64,000 nucleotides of DNA. Source: Pseudomonas sp. GD03858. GTDB lineage: Bacteria > Pseudomonadota > Gammaproteobacteria > Pseudomonadales > Pseudomonadaceae. This document shows, piece by piece, positions 11,401 to 21,164 of this stretch. A program made the translations under genes and the position numbers. Every line of letters begins with the position of its first letter. The first letter of the stretch is position 1. The notes under the pieces are model-generated. The model made no database searches. It saw nothing but the letters and a program-made list of their open reading frames with translations, and had not been told where the DNA came from. The stretch covers positions 1 to 64,000 of the forward strand of contig NZ_JAOCDM010000012.1 of assembly GCF_029840925.1 (NCBI RefSeq), read 5' to 3'.

Positions 11401-12262
11401 CCTTGCGCCCGGTGTAGGCGCCCTTGAGCTGCGGTGCGTTGAGGCGGACCGTCGCCTGTTGCAGCTGCCCCTTGCTCCAGTCGACCCAGAACTCACCACC
11501 GGCACGCAGCGTCCCGGCCTGCCACTGGCCCAGCAGCTTCGGCGGCAACCAGCGTGCCCAGTCGCTCTGCGGCAGGCTCAGGTAAGCCTGCACCCGCCCG
11601 TCACGCCAGGTCTTGGCGCTGGCGCGGCTATTCAGGCTCACGGCCAGGGGCTGACCATCGGGCAGCGTGGCGCGCAGGTCGATGCTCTGGCGCGAAGCCC
11701 CGGCTTGCAGGCCCAGGCTGACATAGGTGAGTGTCAGCGGATCGCGTTTCCAGGCGTGCAGGGTGACCTGACTGTCGAACACATCGATGCGCCCCAACTG
11801 GCGAAGGCGCTTGAGCGCATCGGCGGGGTCCAACGGTGCATCATCCTTTTTCGGCAGGCCTTCGAGGGCCCAGGCGCCCTGCTCGTCTTCACGCAGGATC
11901 AGTTGCAACCCACTGAGCTGAATACGTGCAAGACGCACCTCACGCGCCTTGATACTGGCCCACAGGTCCGGCACCAGCCTGACATCGTCCAGGCGCAAGG
12001 CGCCCGCGCCCTCGCCCAGTTGCAAGTCGCGCACGCGCAATACCGGCGCCAGCCCGCTCCAGCGGCCCTCCAGCGCGCCGACATGCACGGGCAGGCCCAA
12101 GGCCTGTTCGGCCTTGAGCTCGGCATCGGCACGGTATTCGGCGACCAGGGGTACCAGTTGCCGACCGAGGCTGACATACAGCGCCACCAGCACCGCCAGC
12201 AGGGCGCAGATTCCCAGCCCCCAGCGGGTCAAGGCGCCCAGAACGCGGGTCAGACGTTCCAT
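8453..12262 (-). CDS. yhdP: YhdP, AsmA-like envelope protein
   Basis: Very large protein (1269 aa) anchored in the inner membrane by one N-terminal helix, near residues 12-33. The rest is a long periplasmic repeating beta structure of the AsmA/DUF3971 class. YhdP, TamB and YdbH of E. coli act together to move phospholipids to the outer membrane. The second ATG (MERLTRVLGAL) was chosen because GGAGG lies nine bases upstream; the first ATG is too close to that site. The C-terminal region near IVGAPAVGGALFLVDRLIGD is typical. It follows rng in the mre operon, which fits a joint role in envelope growth. Confidence 0.93.
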   Translation of the reverse strand: MERLTRVLGALTRWGLGICALLAVLVALYVSLGRQLVPLVAEYRADAELKAEQALGLPVHVGALEGRWSGLAPVLRVRDLQLGEGAGALRLDDVRLVPDLWASIKAREVRLARIQLSGLQLILREDEQGAWALEGLPKKDDAPLDPADALKRLRQLGRIDVFDSQVTLHAWKRDPLTLTYVSLGLQAGASRQSIDLRATLPDGQPLAVSLNSRASAKTWRDGRVQAYLSLPQSDWARWLPPKLLGQWQAGTLRAGGEFWVDWSKGQLQQATVRLNAPQLKGAYTGRKAVTLDNLALSAWFQRNDQGFDVAVDSLAMSLGKTRWESHLQLAQRPGQNPAEESWQVQADRLDLTPLTPLIDALAPLPDKLMTVVDALKVTGSLRNVRLDIRPKAEGDQRVQFAANLEKVGFDAYHGAPAAGNVTGAISGDLGHGELRLDTQAFMLHLYPIFGKPWHYPKANARLTWTLDKQAFTLVAPYIKVLGDEGKIAADFLIRIHLEPGHEDYMDLRVGLTEGDGRYTAKYLPEVLSPALDEWLRSAIVKGNVDEGYFQYQGSLHHDAPPHARDISLFFKVHDAALDFQPGWPQVQQVDGNVYIEDTGVRIKANRGLLLDTQVSDVSVNIPHVEGDQHSHLLLEGNFDGRLGDGLKILKEAPIGTGEIFAGWEGEGPLKGKVKLDIPLAHGQRPKVLVDFATADATLKVAPPSLELSRLKGNFSFDFDKGLSGKDITLQAFGKPVSAQIAAEGQDGQIQTRISANGQVGLKALTDWLQFQQPLPVSGELPYQLQVMLGSRDNRLTVNSSLKGLAIDLPAPFGKSAGETRDSRFGLSLQGPERRIDASYTDLARFAYAAPADKLDQGRGELLLGTGDASLPTGQGLRVRGRLEALDLAPWQQQMERLAGKDPGGSARQNLQGVDLSIGQLKAFGMDLNQAVVRLARGGAAWDLRLDSKEVIGNARIPDAKATPMTIRLQTLRLPAADPNEAQDENAPDPLADIDPRKVPPLDLTIDKLYRGDELFGSATLKLRQTPRGTAMSDIDLDLKGLHIDGSGGWEGEPGKSSSWYKGRLDGKNLGDVLKAWGFAPTVTSRDFRMDVDGRWSGSPAWVSLNRYSGSLDAALRSGQFVEVEGSAQALRVFGLLNFNSIGRRLRLDFSDLFSKGLAYDRVKGLLVASEGVYVTREPITVTGPSSNFELDGTMDFVRDRVDAKLLVTLPVTNNLPLAALIVGAPAVGGALFLVDRLIGDRVARFASVHYRVEGPIKEPRITFVKPFDK

Positions 12263-12350
12263 GGCCATGGCCCTCCAAGTCGTCCCTTAACTATGGCCGG
12301 TGTATAGCGCTTTGCCAGCCCATCCTTGGGGCAACCGCTTTCAGCACGGG

Positions 12351-13808
12351 TCAGAGCAGCACCACATCGTATTGTTCCTGGGAATACATGGACTCCACCT
12401 GGAAGCGGATGGTTCGCCCGATGAACGTCTCCAGTTCGGCGACGTTACCCGATTCCTCGTCGAGCAGGCGGTCCACCACCTTCTGGTTGGCCAGCACCCG
12501 GTAGCCCTCGGCCTGGTAGGCGCGGGCCTCGCGGAGGATCTCGCGGAAAATTTCGTAACAGATCGTCTCGGGAGTCTTCAGCTTGCCACGCCCCTGGCAG
12601 GCGGCGCAGGGCTCGCACAGCACCTGTTCGAGGCTCTCGCGGGTACGCTTGCGAGTCATCTGCACCAGGCCCAGCTCGGTGATGCCGATGATGTTGGTCT
12701 TGGCGTGATCGCGCTCGAGCTGCTTCTCCAGGGTACGCAGGACCTGGCGCTGGTGCTCCTCGTCCTCCATGTCGATGAAGTCGATGATGATGATCCCGCC
12801 GATGTTGCGCAGGCGCAGTTGCCGGGCAATGGCGGTGGCCGCCTCGAGGTTGGTCTTGAAGATCGTCTCTTCGAGGTTGCGATGGCCGACGAAGGCGCCG
12901 GTGTTGACGTCGATCGTGGTCATCGCCTCTGCCGGGTCGACCACCAGGTAGCCACCGGACTTGAGTGGCACCTTGCGCTCCAGGGCGCGCTGGATCTCGT
13001 CCTCGACACCGTACAGGTCGAAGATCGGTCGTTCGCCGGGGTAATGCTCCAGGCGGTCGGCGATTTCGGGCATCAGCTCGGCGACGAACTGCGTGGTTTT
13101 CTGGAAGGTCTCCCGTGAGTCGATGCGAATCTTCTCGATCTTCGGGTTGACCAGGTCGCGCAGGGTGCGCAGGGCCAGGCCGAGGTCCTCATAGATGACG
13201 GTCGGCGCGCCGCAGGTCTGGATCTGCGAGCCGATCTGCTCCCACAGCCGGCGCAGGTAGCGGATGTCCTGGAGGATATCCTCGGCACGGGCGCCCTCGG
13301 CGGCGGTGCGCAGGATGAAACCCCCGGCATCCTTCATCTCTTCCTGGGCCATGCAGTCGGTGACCACCTGCTTGAGGCGATCACGCTCGGCTTCCTCTTC
13401 GATCTTCAACGAAATGCCGACATGGCTGCTGCGCGGCATGTACACCAGATAGCGCGACGGAATCGACAGCTGGGTGGTCAGGCGCGCGCCCTTGGTGCCG
13501 ATGGGGTCCTTGGTGACCTGCACCACCAGCGCCTGTCCCTCGTGAACCAGGGCGGTGATGGTCTCCACCGCCGAACCTTCGCGCTGGGAGATTTCCGAGG
13601 CATGGATGAACGCCGCCCGCTCCAGGCCGATGTCGACGAACGCCGCCTGCATGCCCGGCAGCACGCGCACCACCTTGCCCTTGTAGATATTGCCGACGAT
13701 GCCACGGCGCTGGGTGCGCTCCACGTGCACCTCCTGCAGGACTCCGTTCTCCACCACCGCCACGCGCGATTCCATCGGGGTGATGTTGATCAGGATCTCT
13801 TCACTCAT
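12351..13808 (-). CDS. rng: Ribonuclease G
   Basis: Endoribonuclease of the RNase E/G family that matures the 5' end of 16S rRNA and cleaves some mRNAs. The 485-aa protein has an N-terminal S1-type RNA-binding region (GNIYKGKVVRVLPGMQAAFVDIG), the catalytic Asp-bearing segments DVNTGAFVG and IIIIDFIDMEDEEH, and a zinc-link CEPC-AAC motif near residue 405. It lacks the long C-terminal scaffold of RNase E. The gene lies between maf and yhdP as in many gamma-proteobacteria. Confidence 0.96.
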   Translation of the reverse strand: MSEEILINITPMESRVAVVENGVLQEVHVERTQRRGIVGNIYKGKVVRVLPGMQAAFVDIGLERAAFIHASEISQREGSAVETITALVHEGQALVVQVTKDPIGTKGARLTTQLSIPSRYLVYMPRSSHVGISLKIEEEAERDRLKQVVTDCMAQEEMKDAGGFILRTAAEGARAEDILQDIRYLRRLWEQIGSQIQTCGAPTVIYEDLGLALRTLRDLVNPKIEKIRIDSRETFQKTTQFVAELMPEIADRLEHYPGERPIFDLYGVEDEIQRALERKVPLKSGGYLVVDPAEAMTTIDVNTGAFVGHRNLEETIFKTNLEAATAIARQLRLRNIGGIIIIDFIDMEDEEHQRQVLRTLEKQLERDHAKTNIIGITELGLVQMTRKRTRESLEQVLCEPCAACQGRGKLKTPETICYEIFREILREARAYQAEGYRVLANQKVVDRLLDEESGNVAELETFIGRTIRFQVESMYSQEQYDVVLL

Positions 13809-13862
13809 GGCGCGCTCTCGTCAGGGGTCTGGGGTAATGATGGATTGCTGCGGCGTGGCTGG

Positions 13863-14462
13863 CTAGCGCTGTGCGGAATCCTCTTGCAGTTGCCAACATG
13901 GCACGCCGAATTGCTCGAGCAGTTCGGCGGTTTCACTCAGGGGCAGGCCGACCACGGCCGAGTAGCTGCCCTCGATGCCGCTGACGAACACCGCGCCCAA
14001 TCCCTGGATGGCATAGCCACCGGCTTTGTCGACCGGCTCGCCGCTGTCCCAGTAGCGCAGTGCTTCCTCGAAAGAGATGGTGCGAAAACGCACGGTGGTG
14101 CTGACGCAGCGGCTGACACTGCGCTGGCCATCGGTCAGCGCCACGGCGGTCAGCACCTGGTGTTCGCGCTTGGAAAGGTCGCCGAGCATGGCCAGCGCCT
14201 GCTCGCGATTCTCGGGCTTGCCAAGGATCTGGCCATCGAGCACCACGGTGGTGTCGGCGCCCAGTACCACGCCCGCTTCATCGGTATGGGCGAATCCGGC
14301 CACGGCCTTGGCCTGGGCCAGACGCTCGACATAGGCCGCCGGCGCTTCGCCCGGCAGCGGGGTTTCATCGATGGGCGCGCTGACGACAGTGAACGGCACG
14401 CCGATCTGGGTCAGCAGTTCACGGCGACGAGGTGAGCCGGAGGCCAGGTACAGCTGGGGCAT
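13863..14462 (-). CDS. maf: Maf-like nucleotide pyrophosphatase (YhdE type)
   Basis: Hydrolyses non-canonical or surplus nucleoside triphosphates to monophosphates; YhdE-type members prefer dTTP and UTP. The 199-aa protein begins with the family motif [12 protein letters not shown] and retains conserved segments such as DTTV and [10 protein letters not shown]. It sits between mreD and rng, a conserved neighbourhood. The start follows the mreD stop codon by 28 bases with GGGAGAAG upstream. Confidence 0.93.
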   Translation of the reverse strand: MPQLYLASGSPRRRELLTQIGVPFTVVSAPIDETPLPGEAPAAYVERLAQAKAVAGFAHTDEAGVVLGADTTVVLDGQILGKPENREQALAMLGDLSKREHQVLTAVALTDGQRSVSRCVSTTVRFRTISFEEALRYWDSGEPVDKAGGYAIQGLGAVFVSGIEGSYSAVVGLPLSETAELLEQFGVPCWQLQEDSAQR

Positions 14463-14490
14463 TGGACTTCTCCCTGTCGATGACGGCGCG

Positions 14491-14979
14491 TCAGTGGATG
14501 TGCAGGCGACGGCGCAGGCCGCGCAGGGCGAAGCTGACCCAAGGCCAGAGCAAGGCGCTGATCACCGCCGACCAGACCAGTGCCAGGGTCGGCAGGCGAT
14601 TGCCGGTCAAGGCGCTGAGCCAGAGCTGAATCAGCTGGGCGATGCCGAAGACCACCAGGATCACCAGACTCTGCTGCCACATGGGGAACATGCGCAGGCG
14701 CTGCTGCAACGACAACACCAGGAAGGTGATCAGGGTGAGGATCAGCGCGTTCTGGCCAAGCAAGGTGCCGTACAGCACATCTTCGGCCAGGCCAAGCACG
14801 AACGCGGTGGTCATGCCGACCTTGCCGGGCACGGCAAGGGTCCAGAAGGCCAGCAGCAGCGCCAGCCACATGGGCCGGAACACTTCCATGAACTGCGGCA
14901 TGGGCGAGACGCTGAGCAACAGGCCAATGGCGAAGGTCAGCCAGATGGCCCAGCCGTTTCTGCTACGGGTGCTGGCCAT
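14491..14979 (-). CDS. mreD: Rod-shape protein MreD
   Basis: Small integral membrane protein (162 aa, about five hydrophobic segments) of the rod-shape complex with MreB, MreC, RodA and PBP2, which directs lateral wall synthesis. The ATG encoding [13 protein letters not shown] was chosen; a GGAGA lies seven bases upstream and the ATG shares a base with the mreC stop codon (TAATG), so translation is probably coupled. Longer upstream extensions in this frame overlap mreC and are not real. Confidence 0.93.
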   Translation of the reverse strand: MASTRSRNGWAIWLTFAIGLLLSVSPMPQFMEVFRPMWLALLLAFWTLAVPGKVGMTTAFVLGLAEDVLYGTLLGQNALILTLITFLVLSLQQRLRMFPMWQQSLVILVVFGIAQLIQLWLSALTGNRLPTLALVWSAVISALLWPWVSFALRGLRRRLHIH

Positions 14980-16010
14980 TATTGTCTCCGGGGTTGAGCG
15001 GGCGCGGCGGGCGGATGGGCCTCGGTCGCGCCGTTGGCCGCGGGTGCCGGCGCCACGGGTGCAGCGGCAGGTGGCGTGGCGGCTGGCGCGACGGGCGCCG
15101 GGCTGGCCGGGGCCTGGCCATGGCTGGCGCCCTGGCGGTCGGCTTCTTCCTGGGCGATCGCCGCTTCGGTGGCACGCTCTTCCGGCGTGCGCCGGTCGCT
15201 GAACACCAGCAGCATGTAGCGGCTGCGGTTGAGCGCGGCGGTGGGAATGGCGCGAACGATGGCGAACGGCTGGCCGGAATCGTGGATCACTTCGTTGACC
15301 GTGGCCACCGGGTAGCCGGCCGGGAAGCGCTGGCCCATGCCCGAGCTGACCAGCAGGTCGCCTTCCTTGATGTCGGCGGTGTCGGCCACGTGGCGCAACT
15401 CCAGGCGCTCCGGGTTGCCAGTGCCACTGGCGATGGCGCGCAAACCGTTGCGGTTGACCTGCACCGGAATGCTGTGAGTGGTGTCGGTGAGCAACAGCAC
15501 CCGCGAGGTGTAAGGCATCAGCTCGACCACTTGGCCCATCAGGCCACGGGCGTCGAGCACCGGTTGGCCGAGGAACACGCCGTCGCGCTCGCCCTTGTTG
15601 ATCAGGATGCGGTGGGTGAACGGATTGGGATCGACACCGATCAGCTCGGCGACCTCGACCTTCTCGTTGACCAGCGCCGACGAATTGAGCAACTCGCGCA
15701 GGCGCACGTTCTGCTCGGTCAGGGCCGCCAGCTTCTGCAGGCGCCCCTGCAACAGCAGGGCCTCGGTCTTGAGTTTCTCGTTCTCGGCGATCAGCTCGGT
15801 GCGGCTGCCGAACTGGCCGGCCACGCCCTGCCACATGCGCTGCGGCAGATCGGTGATCCAGTAGGATTCCATCAGCACCAGGCCCATCTGGCCACGCACC
15901 GGCTTGAGCAGGTCGAAGCGCGAGTCGACCACCATCAACGCGATCGACATCACCACCAGTACCAGCAGGCGAACGCCCAGCGAGGGGCCCTTGGAGAAAA
16001 GCGGTTTAAT
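14979..16010 (-). CDS. mreC: Rod-shape protein MreC, probable ATT start
   Basis: Bitopic periplasmic scaffold of the elongasome. The first conventional codon (GTG at 15956) falls inside the membrane helix and would remove its N-terminal part. Reading upstream, the frame continues as IKPLFSKGPSLGVRLLVLVV from an ATT codon at 16010, with GAGGA seven bases before it. An in-frame stop lies eight codons upstream of that, and no ATG, GTG or TTG occurs between. This gives 343 aa: a short cytoplasmic tail, one membrane helix, a coiled coil (LIAENEKLKTEALLLQGRLQ), the beta domain, and an Ala/Pro-rich tail of about 55 residues. It lies between mreB and mreD. Confidence 0.88.
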   Translation of the reverse strand: MKPLFSKGPSLGVRLLVLVVMSIALMVVDSRFDLLKPVRGQMGLVLMESYWITDLPQRMWQGVAGQFGSRTELIAENEKLKTEALLLQGRLQKLAALTEQNVRLRELLNSSALVNEKVEVAELIGVDPNPFTHRILINKGERDGVFLGQPVLDARGLMGQVVELMPYTSRVLLLTDTTHSIPVQVNRNGLRAIASGTGNPERLELRHVADTADIKEGDLLVSSGMGQRFPAGYPVATVNEVIHDSGQPFAIVRAIPTAALNRSRYMLLVFSDRRTPEERATEAAIAQEEADRQGASHGQAPASPAPVAPAATPPAAAPVAPAPAANGATEAHPPAAPAQPRRQ

Positions 16011-16082
16011 GGGCCGTTCCTCGTGGACGACTCAGGAGGTCATTGGACATGGGGCAATGCACCGGCCTGCTTGCGGATTGAC

Positions 16083-16106
16083 GAAAACGGCGCCCGGAGG
16101 GGCGCC
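16083..16106 (-). terminator. GC hairpin with short T-run between mreB and mreC (possible attenuator)
   Basis: On the minus strand GGCGCC-CCTCCG-GGCGCC is followed by GTTTTCG. The 164-bp mreB-mreC gap contains no other gene. A partial terminator here would lower mreC and mreD expression relative to mreB. Confidence 0.45.
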
Positions 16107-16174
16107 AGCACAGCGCATACAGGTAGCACTGTGCGTGCCACCTGTAAACCTGAGGATACGCGACTCGCCGGCGA

Positions 16175-17374
<1,200 letters not shown>

Positions 17375-17414
17375 TCACGGACCCATTCCGTTCCTCGAAT
17401 TCCCGGAGATCCCC

Positions 17415-17702
17415 ATGGCGCTGCAACGCTCCGACGTGGAAAAGATCGCCCATCTGGCCCGCCTGGGCCTGAATGAAGGCGAACTGCCACGCATCACCGA
17501 TGCCCTGAACAGCATTCTCGGGCTGGTCGACCAGATGCAAGCCGTCGACACCACCGGCATCGAACCGCTCGCCCACCCGCTGGAGACCACCCAGCGCCTG
17601 CGCCCCGACCAAGTCACCGAAAGCAACCAGCGCGACCGCTACCAGGCCGTCGCCCCGTCGACCGAGAACGGTCTGTACCTGGTTCCGAAAGTCATCGAAT
17701 AA
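17415..17702 (+). CDS. gatC: Asp-tRNA(Asn)/Glu-tRNA(Gln) amidotransferase subunit C
   Basis: Small subunit (95 aa) that stabilises GatA and GatB in the GatCAB transamidosome, which converts misacylated Glu-tRNA(Gln) or Asp-tRNA(Asn) to the correct aminoacyl-tRNA. The start [19 protein letters not shown] is standard, with GGAG six bases upstream. The conserved PLAHPLE segment is present. It is followed 15 bases later by gatA. Confidence 0.96.
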   Translation: MALQRSDVEKIAHLARLGLNEGELPRITDALNSILGLVDQMQAVDTTGIEPLAHPLETTQRLRPDQVTESNQRDRYQAVAPSTENGLYLVPKVIE

Positions 17703-17717
17703 GGGATTGCGCCTGCC

Positions 17718-19169
17718 ATGCATCAACTCACCCTGGCCGAGATCGCCCGTGGTCTCGCCGACAAATCGTTTTCCTCGCAAGAGCTGACCGGCGCCCTGCT
17801 GTCGCGCATCAAGCAGCTCGACCCGCAGCTCAACAGCTTCATCACCGTCACCGAGGCGCAGGCCCTGGAGCAGGCGCGTGCCGCCGACGCCCGTCGCGCC
17901 GCCGGTGAAACCGGCGCGCTGCTGGGCGCGCCGATCGCCCACAAGGACCTGTTCTGCACCAACGGCGTGCGCACCAGCTGCGGCTCGAAGATGCTCGACA
18001 ACTTCAACGCCCCGTATGACGCCACCGTGGTCGCCAAGCTGGCCGAAGCCGGCATGGTCACCCTGGGCAAGACCAACATGGACGAGTTCGCCATGGGCTC
18101 GGCCAACGAGTCCAGCCACTACGGCCCGGTGAAGAACCCGTGGAACCTCGAGCACGTGCCGGGCGGTTCGTCCGGCGGCTCGGCCGCCGCCGTGGCCGCG
18201 CGCCTGCTGCCGGCCACCACCGGTACCGACACCGGCGGCTCGATCCGCCAGCCGGCGGCACTGACCAACCTCACCGGTCTCAAGCCAACCTACGGCCGCG
18301 TCTCGCGCTGGGGCATGATCGCCTATGCCTCGAGCCTCGACCAGGGCGGCCCGCTGGCCCGCACCGCCGAAGACTGCGCCCTGCTGCTGCAAGGCATGGC
18401 CGGTTTCGATGCCAAGGACTCGACCAGCGTCGATGAGCCGGTGCCGGACTACAGCGCCAACCTCAACGCCTCGCTGCAAGGCCTGCGCATCGGCCTGCCG
18501 AAGGAGTACTTCGGCGCCGGCCTCGACCCGCGCATCGCCGAGCTGGTCCAGGCCAGCGTCAAGGAGCTGGAAAAGCTCGGCGCTGTGGTCAAGGAAATCA
18601 GCCTGCCGAACATGCAGCACGCCATCCCGGCGTACTATGTGATCGCCCCGGCGGAAGCCTCCTCCAACCTGTCGCGCTTCGACGGCGTGCGCTTCGGCCA
18701 CCGCTGCGCGAACCCGACCAACCTGATCGACCTGTACGAACGTTCCCGTGGCGAAGGTTTCGGCGCGGAAGTGCAGCGGCGCATCATGGTCGGCACCTAC
18801 GCCCTGTCGGCCGGCTACTACGACGCCTACTACATCAAGGCCCAGCAGATCCGCCGCCTGGTCAAGAACGACTTCATGGCCGCCTTCCACGACGTCGACG
18901 TGATCCTCGGCCCGACCACGCCGAACCCGGCCTGGAAGCTTGGCGCCAAGAGCGCCGACCCGGTCGCCGCCTACCTGGAAGACGTCTACACCATCACCGC
19001 CAACCTGGCGGGCCTGCCGGGCCTGTCGATGCCGGCCGGCTTCGTCGACGGCCTGCCGGTGGGCGTGCAACTGCTGGCCCCGTACTTCCAGGAAGGCCGC
19101 CTGCTCAACATCGCGCACCGTTACCAGCAAGTCACCGACTGGCACACCCGCGCCCCCAACGGCTTCTGA
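17718..19169 (+). CDS. gatA: Asp-tRNA(Asn)/Glu-tRNA(Gln) amidotransferase subunit A
   Basis: Glutamine amidase subunit of GatCAB, supplying ammonia to GatB. The 483-aa protein belongs to the amidase-signature family. The Ser-cisSer-Lys catalytic residues are visible: Lys76 in APIAHKD, Ser151 in [13 protein letters not shown] and Ser175 in [10 protein letters not shown]. The middle gene of gatCAB, it ends 11 bases before gatB with GAGG in the gap. Confidence 0.97.
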   Translation: MHQLTLAEIARGLADKSFSSQELTGALLSRIKQLDPQLNSFITVTEAQALEQARAADARRAAGETGALLGAPIAHKDLFCTNGVRTSCGSKMLDNFNAPYDATVVAKLAEAGMVTLGKTNMDEFAMGSANESSHYGPVKNPWNLEHVPGGSSGGSAAAVAARLLPATTGTDTGGSIRQPAALTNLTGLKPTYGRVSRWGMIAYASSLDQGGPLARTAEDCALLLQGMAGFDAKDSTSVDEPVPDYSANLNASLQGLRIGLPKEYFGAGLDPRIAELVQASVKELEKLGAVVKEISLPNMQHAIPAYYVIAPAEASSNLSRFDGVRFGHRCANPTNLIDLYERSRGEGFGAEVQRRIMVGTYALSAGYYDAYYIKAQQIRRLVKNDFMAAFHDVDVILGPTTPNPAWKLGAKSADPVAAYLEDVYTITANLAGLPGLSMPAGFVDGLPVGVQLLAPYFQEGRLLNIAHRYQQVTDWHTRAPNGF

Positions 19170-19180
19170 GGAGTTCACAC

Positions 19181-20626
19181 ATGCAATGGGAAGTTGTGAT
19201 CGGGCTGGAGATTCATACCCAGCTCGCCACCCAGTCGAAGATCTTCTCCGGCAGCGCCACCACCTTCGGCTCCGAGCCGAACACCCAGGCCAGCCTGGTT
19301 GACCTTGGCATGCCCGGCGTACTGCCGGTGCTCAACCAGGAAGCCGTGCGCATGGCGTGCATGTTCGGCCTGGCGATCGATGCCGAGATCGGCCCGCGCA
19401 ACGTATTCGCGCGCAAGAACTACTTCTACCCCGACCTGCCCAAGGGCTACCAGATCAGCCAGATGGACCTGCCGATCGTCGGCAAGGGCCACCTGGACAT
19501 CGCCCTGGAAGACGGCACCATCAAGCGCATCGGCGTGACCCGCGCGCACCTTGAAGAAGACGCCGGCAAAAGCCTGCACGAAGACTTCAACGGCGCCAGC
19601 GGCATCGACCTGAACCGCGCCGGCACCCCGCTGCTGGAGATCGTCTCCGAGCCGGACATGCGCAGCGCCAAGGAGGCCGTGGCCTACGTCAAGGCGATCC
19701 ACGCCCTGGTGCGCTACCTGGGCATCTGCGACGGCAACATGGCCGAAGGCTCGCTGCGCTGCGACTGCAACGTCTCGGTGCGCCCGAAAGGCCAGGCCGA
19801 GTTCGGCACCCGCTGCGAGATCAAGAACGTCAACTCGTTCCGTTTCGTCGAAAAGGCGATCAACTACGAGGTCCAGCGCCAGATCGACCTGATCGAGGAC
19901 GGCGGCACGGTGGTGCAGGAAACCCGCCTGTACGACCCGAACAAGGACGAGACCCGTTCGATGCGCAGCAAGGAGGAAGCCAACGACTACCGTTACTTCC
20001 CCGACCCGGACCTGCTGCCGGTGGTGATCGAGCCGAGCTTCCTCGAGACCGTGCGCGCCGCCCTGCCGGAGCTGCCCACGCAGAAGGTCGAGCGCTTCCA
20101 GAGCCAGTACGGCCTGTCGGCCTACGACGCCAACGTGCTGGCCTCCAGCCGCGAACAGGCCGACTACTTCGAGCAGGTGGTGAAGATCGGCGGCGACGCC
20201 AAGCTGGCCGCCAACTGGGTCATGGTCGAACTGGGCAGCCTGCTGAACAAGCTGGGGCTGGACATCGACCAGTCGCCGGTCAGCGCCGAGCACCTCGGCG
20301 GCATGCTGCTGCGCATCCGTGACAACACCATCAGCGGCAAGATCGCCAAGACCGTGTTCGAGGCCATGGCCGCCGGTGAAGGCGATGCCGACGGCATCAT
20401 CGAAAGCAAAGGTCTCAAGCAGGTCACCGACACCGGCGCGATCGACAAGATGCTCGACGAGATGCTCGCCGCCAACGCCGAACAGGTCGAACAGTACCGC
20501 GCCGCCGACGAGGCCAAGCGCGGCAAGATGTTTGGCTTCTTCGTCGGTCAGGCGATGAAGGCATCGAAAGGCAAGGCCAACCCGGGGCAAGTGAACCAAT
20601 TGCTCAAGGCCAAGCTCGAAGGGTGA
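19181..20626 (+). CDS. gatB: Asp-tRNA(Asn)/Glu-tRNA(Gln) amidotransferase subunit B
   Basis: Kinase and transamidase subunit that phosphorylates and amidates the misacylated tRNA-bound amino acid. The 481 aa start [15 protein letters not shown]. The GatB signature regions ([34 protein letters not shown]) are intact, and the C-terminal helical tRNA-binding tail ends near [11 protein letters not shown]. It completes the operon and is followed by a REP pair. Confidence 0.97.
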   Translation: MQWEVVIGLEIHTQLATQSKIFSGSATTFGSEPNTQASLVDLGMPGVLPVLNQEAVRMACMFGLAIDAEIGPRNVFARKNYFYPDLPKGYQISQMDLPIVGKGHLDIALEDGTIKRIGVTRAHLEEDAGKSLHEDFNGASGIDLNRAGTPLLEIVSEPDMRSAKEAVAYVKAIHALVRYLGICDGNMAEGSLRCDCNVSVRPKGQAEFGTRCEIKNVNSFRFVEKAINYEVQRQIDLIEDGGTVVQETRLYDPNKDETRSMRSKEEANDYRYFPDPDLLPVVIEPSFLETVRAALPELPTQKVERFQSQYGLSAYDANVLASSREQADYFEQVVKIGGDAKLAANWVMVELGSLLNKLGLDIDQSPVSAEHLGGMLLRIRDNTISGKIAKTVFEAMAAGEGDADGIIESKGLKQVTDTGAIDKMLDEMLAANAEQVEQYRAADEAKRGKMFGFFVGQAMKASKGKANPGQVNQLLKAKLEG

Positions 20627-20666
20627 TTGTTTTACCCTCGTAGCCTTGCGAGGGCTTCGCCCTCGC

Positions 20667-20748
20667 TCGCGGGTAAACCCGCTCCCACAGGTACTGTGCT
20701 GCCCTTTTGGAACGGCACGGGACCTGTGGGAGCGGGTTTACCCGCGAA
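20667..20748. repeat. Inverted REP pair after gatB
   Basis: CGCGGGTAAACCCGCTCCCA and the opposite-strand copy TGTGGGAGCGGGTTTACCCG lie between gatB and the RlpA-like gene, 33 bases apart. Confidence 0.9.
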
Positions 20749-20770
20749 GGGCAGCACCGGAGCATTCGAC

Positions 20771-21145
20771 TTGATCAAGCGTTCCCTCACCACCTTCACC
20801 CTCTTCGCCCTGCTGGCCGGCTGCGCCAGCCATGACCTCGCCCCCCGCGGCTACGACCAGACCGGCACCGCCTCCTACTACGGCGCCCGCCACCACGGCA
20901 AACGCACCGCCAGCGGCGAGCCCTTCAACCAGCACGGCCTCACCGCCGCCCACCGCAGCCTGCCCTTCGGCAGCCGGGTACTGGTCACCAATCTCGCCAA
21001 CCAGCGTAGCGTCGTGGTGCGCATCAACGACCGCGGCCCGCATACTCGTGGCCGGTTGATCGACCTGTCACGCGCCGCCGCGGAAAAAATCGGCATGCTC
21101 CGTAGCGGAACCGCGCGAGTCCGGGTACAAGGTCTGAGCGACTGA
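20771..21145 (+). CDS. Short RlpA-like lipoprotein (double-psi beta-barrel)
   Basis: 124-aa predicted outer-membrane lipoprotein. A TTG start at 20771 was chosen: GGAG lies eight bases upstream and the product begins with a lipoprotein signal ending in LLAGC (Cys18). The mature part is almost entirely one RlpA double-psi beta-barrel domain: [31 protein letters not shown] and IDLSRAAA. RlpA of P. aeruginosa is a lytic transglycosylase for denuded glycan strands that is guided to the septum by a C-terminal SPOR domain. That domain is absent here, so septal targeting is not expected. Confidence 0.82.
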   Translation: MIKRSLTTFTLFALLAGCASHDLAPRGYDQTGTASYYGARHHGKRTASGEPFNQHGLTAAHRSLPFGSRVLVTNLANQRSVVVRINDRGPHTRGRLIDLSRAAAEKIGMLRSGTARVRVQGLSD

Positions 21146-21164
21146 CCTGACTGGAGCCTTCGCC

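Noticed and set aside
14491-15834. Long minus-strand frame covering mreD and part of mreC in another frame
   Set aside because: Only the last 162 codons are mreD; the upstream part is mreC read out of frame.
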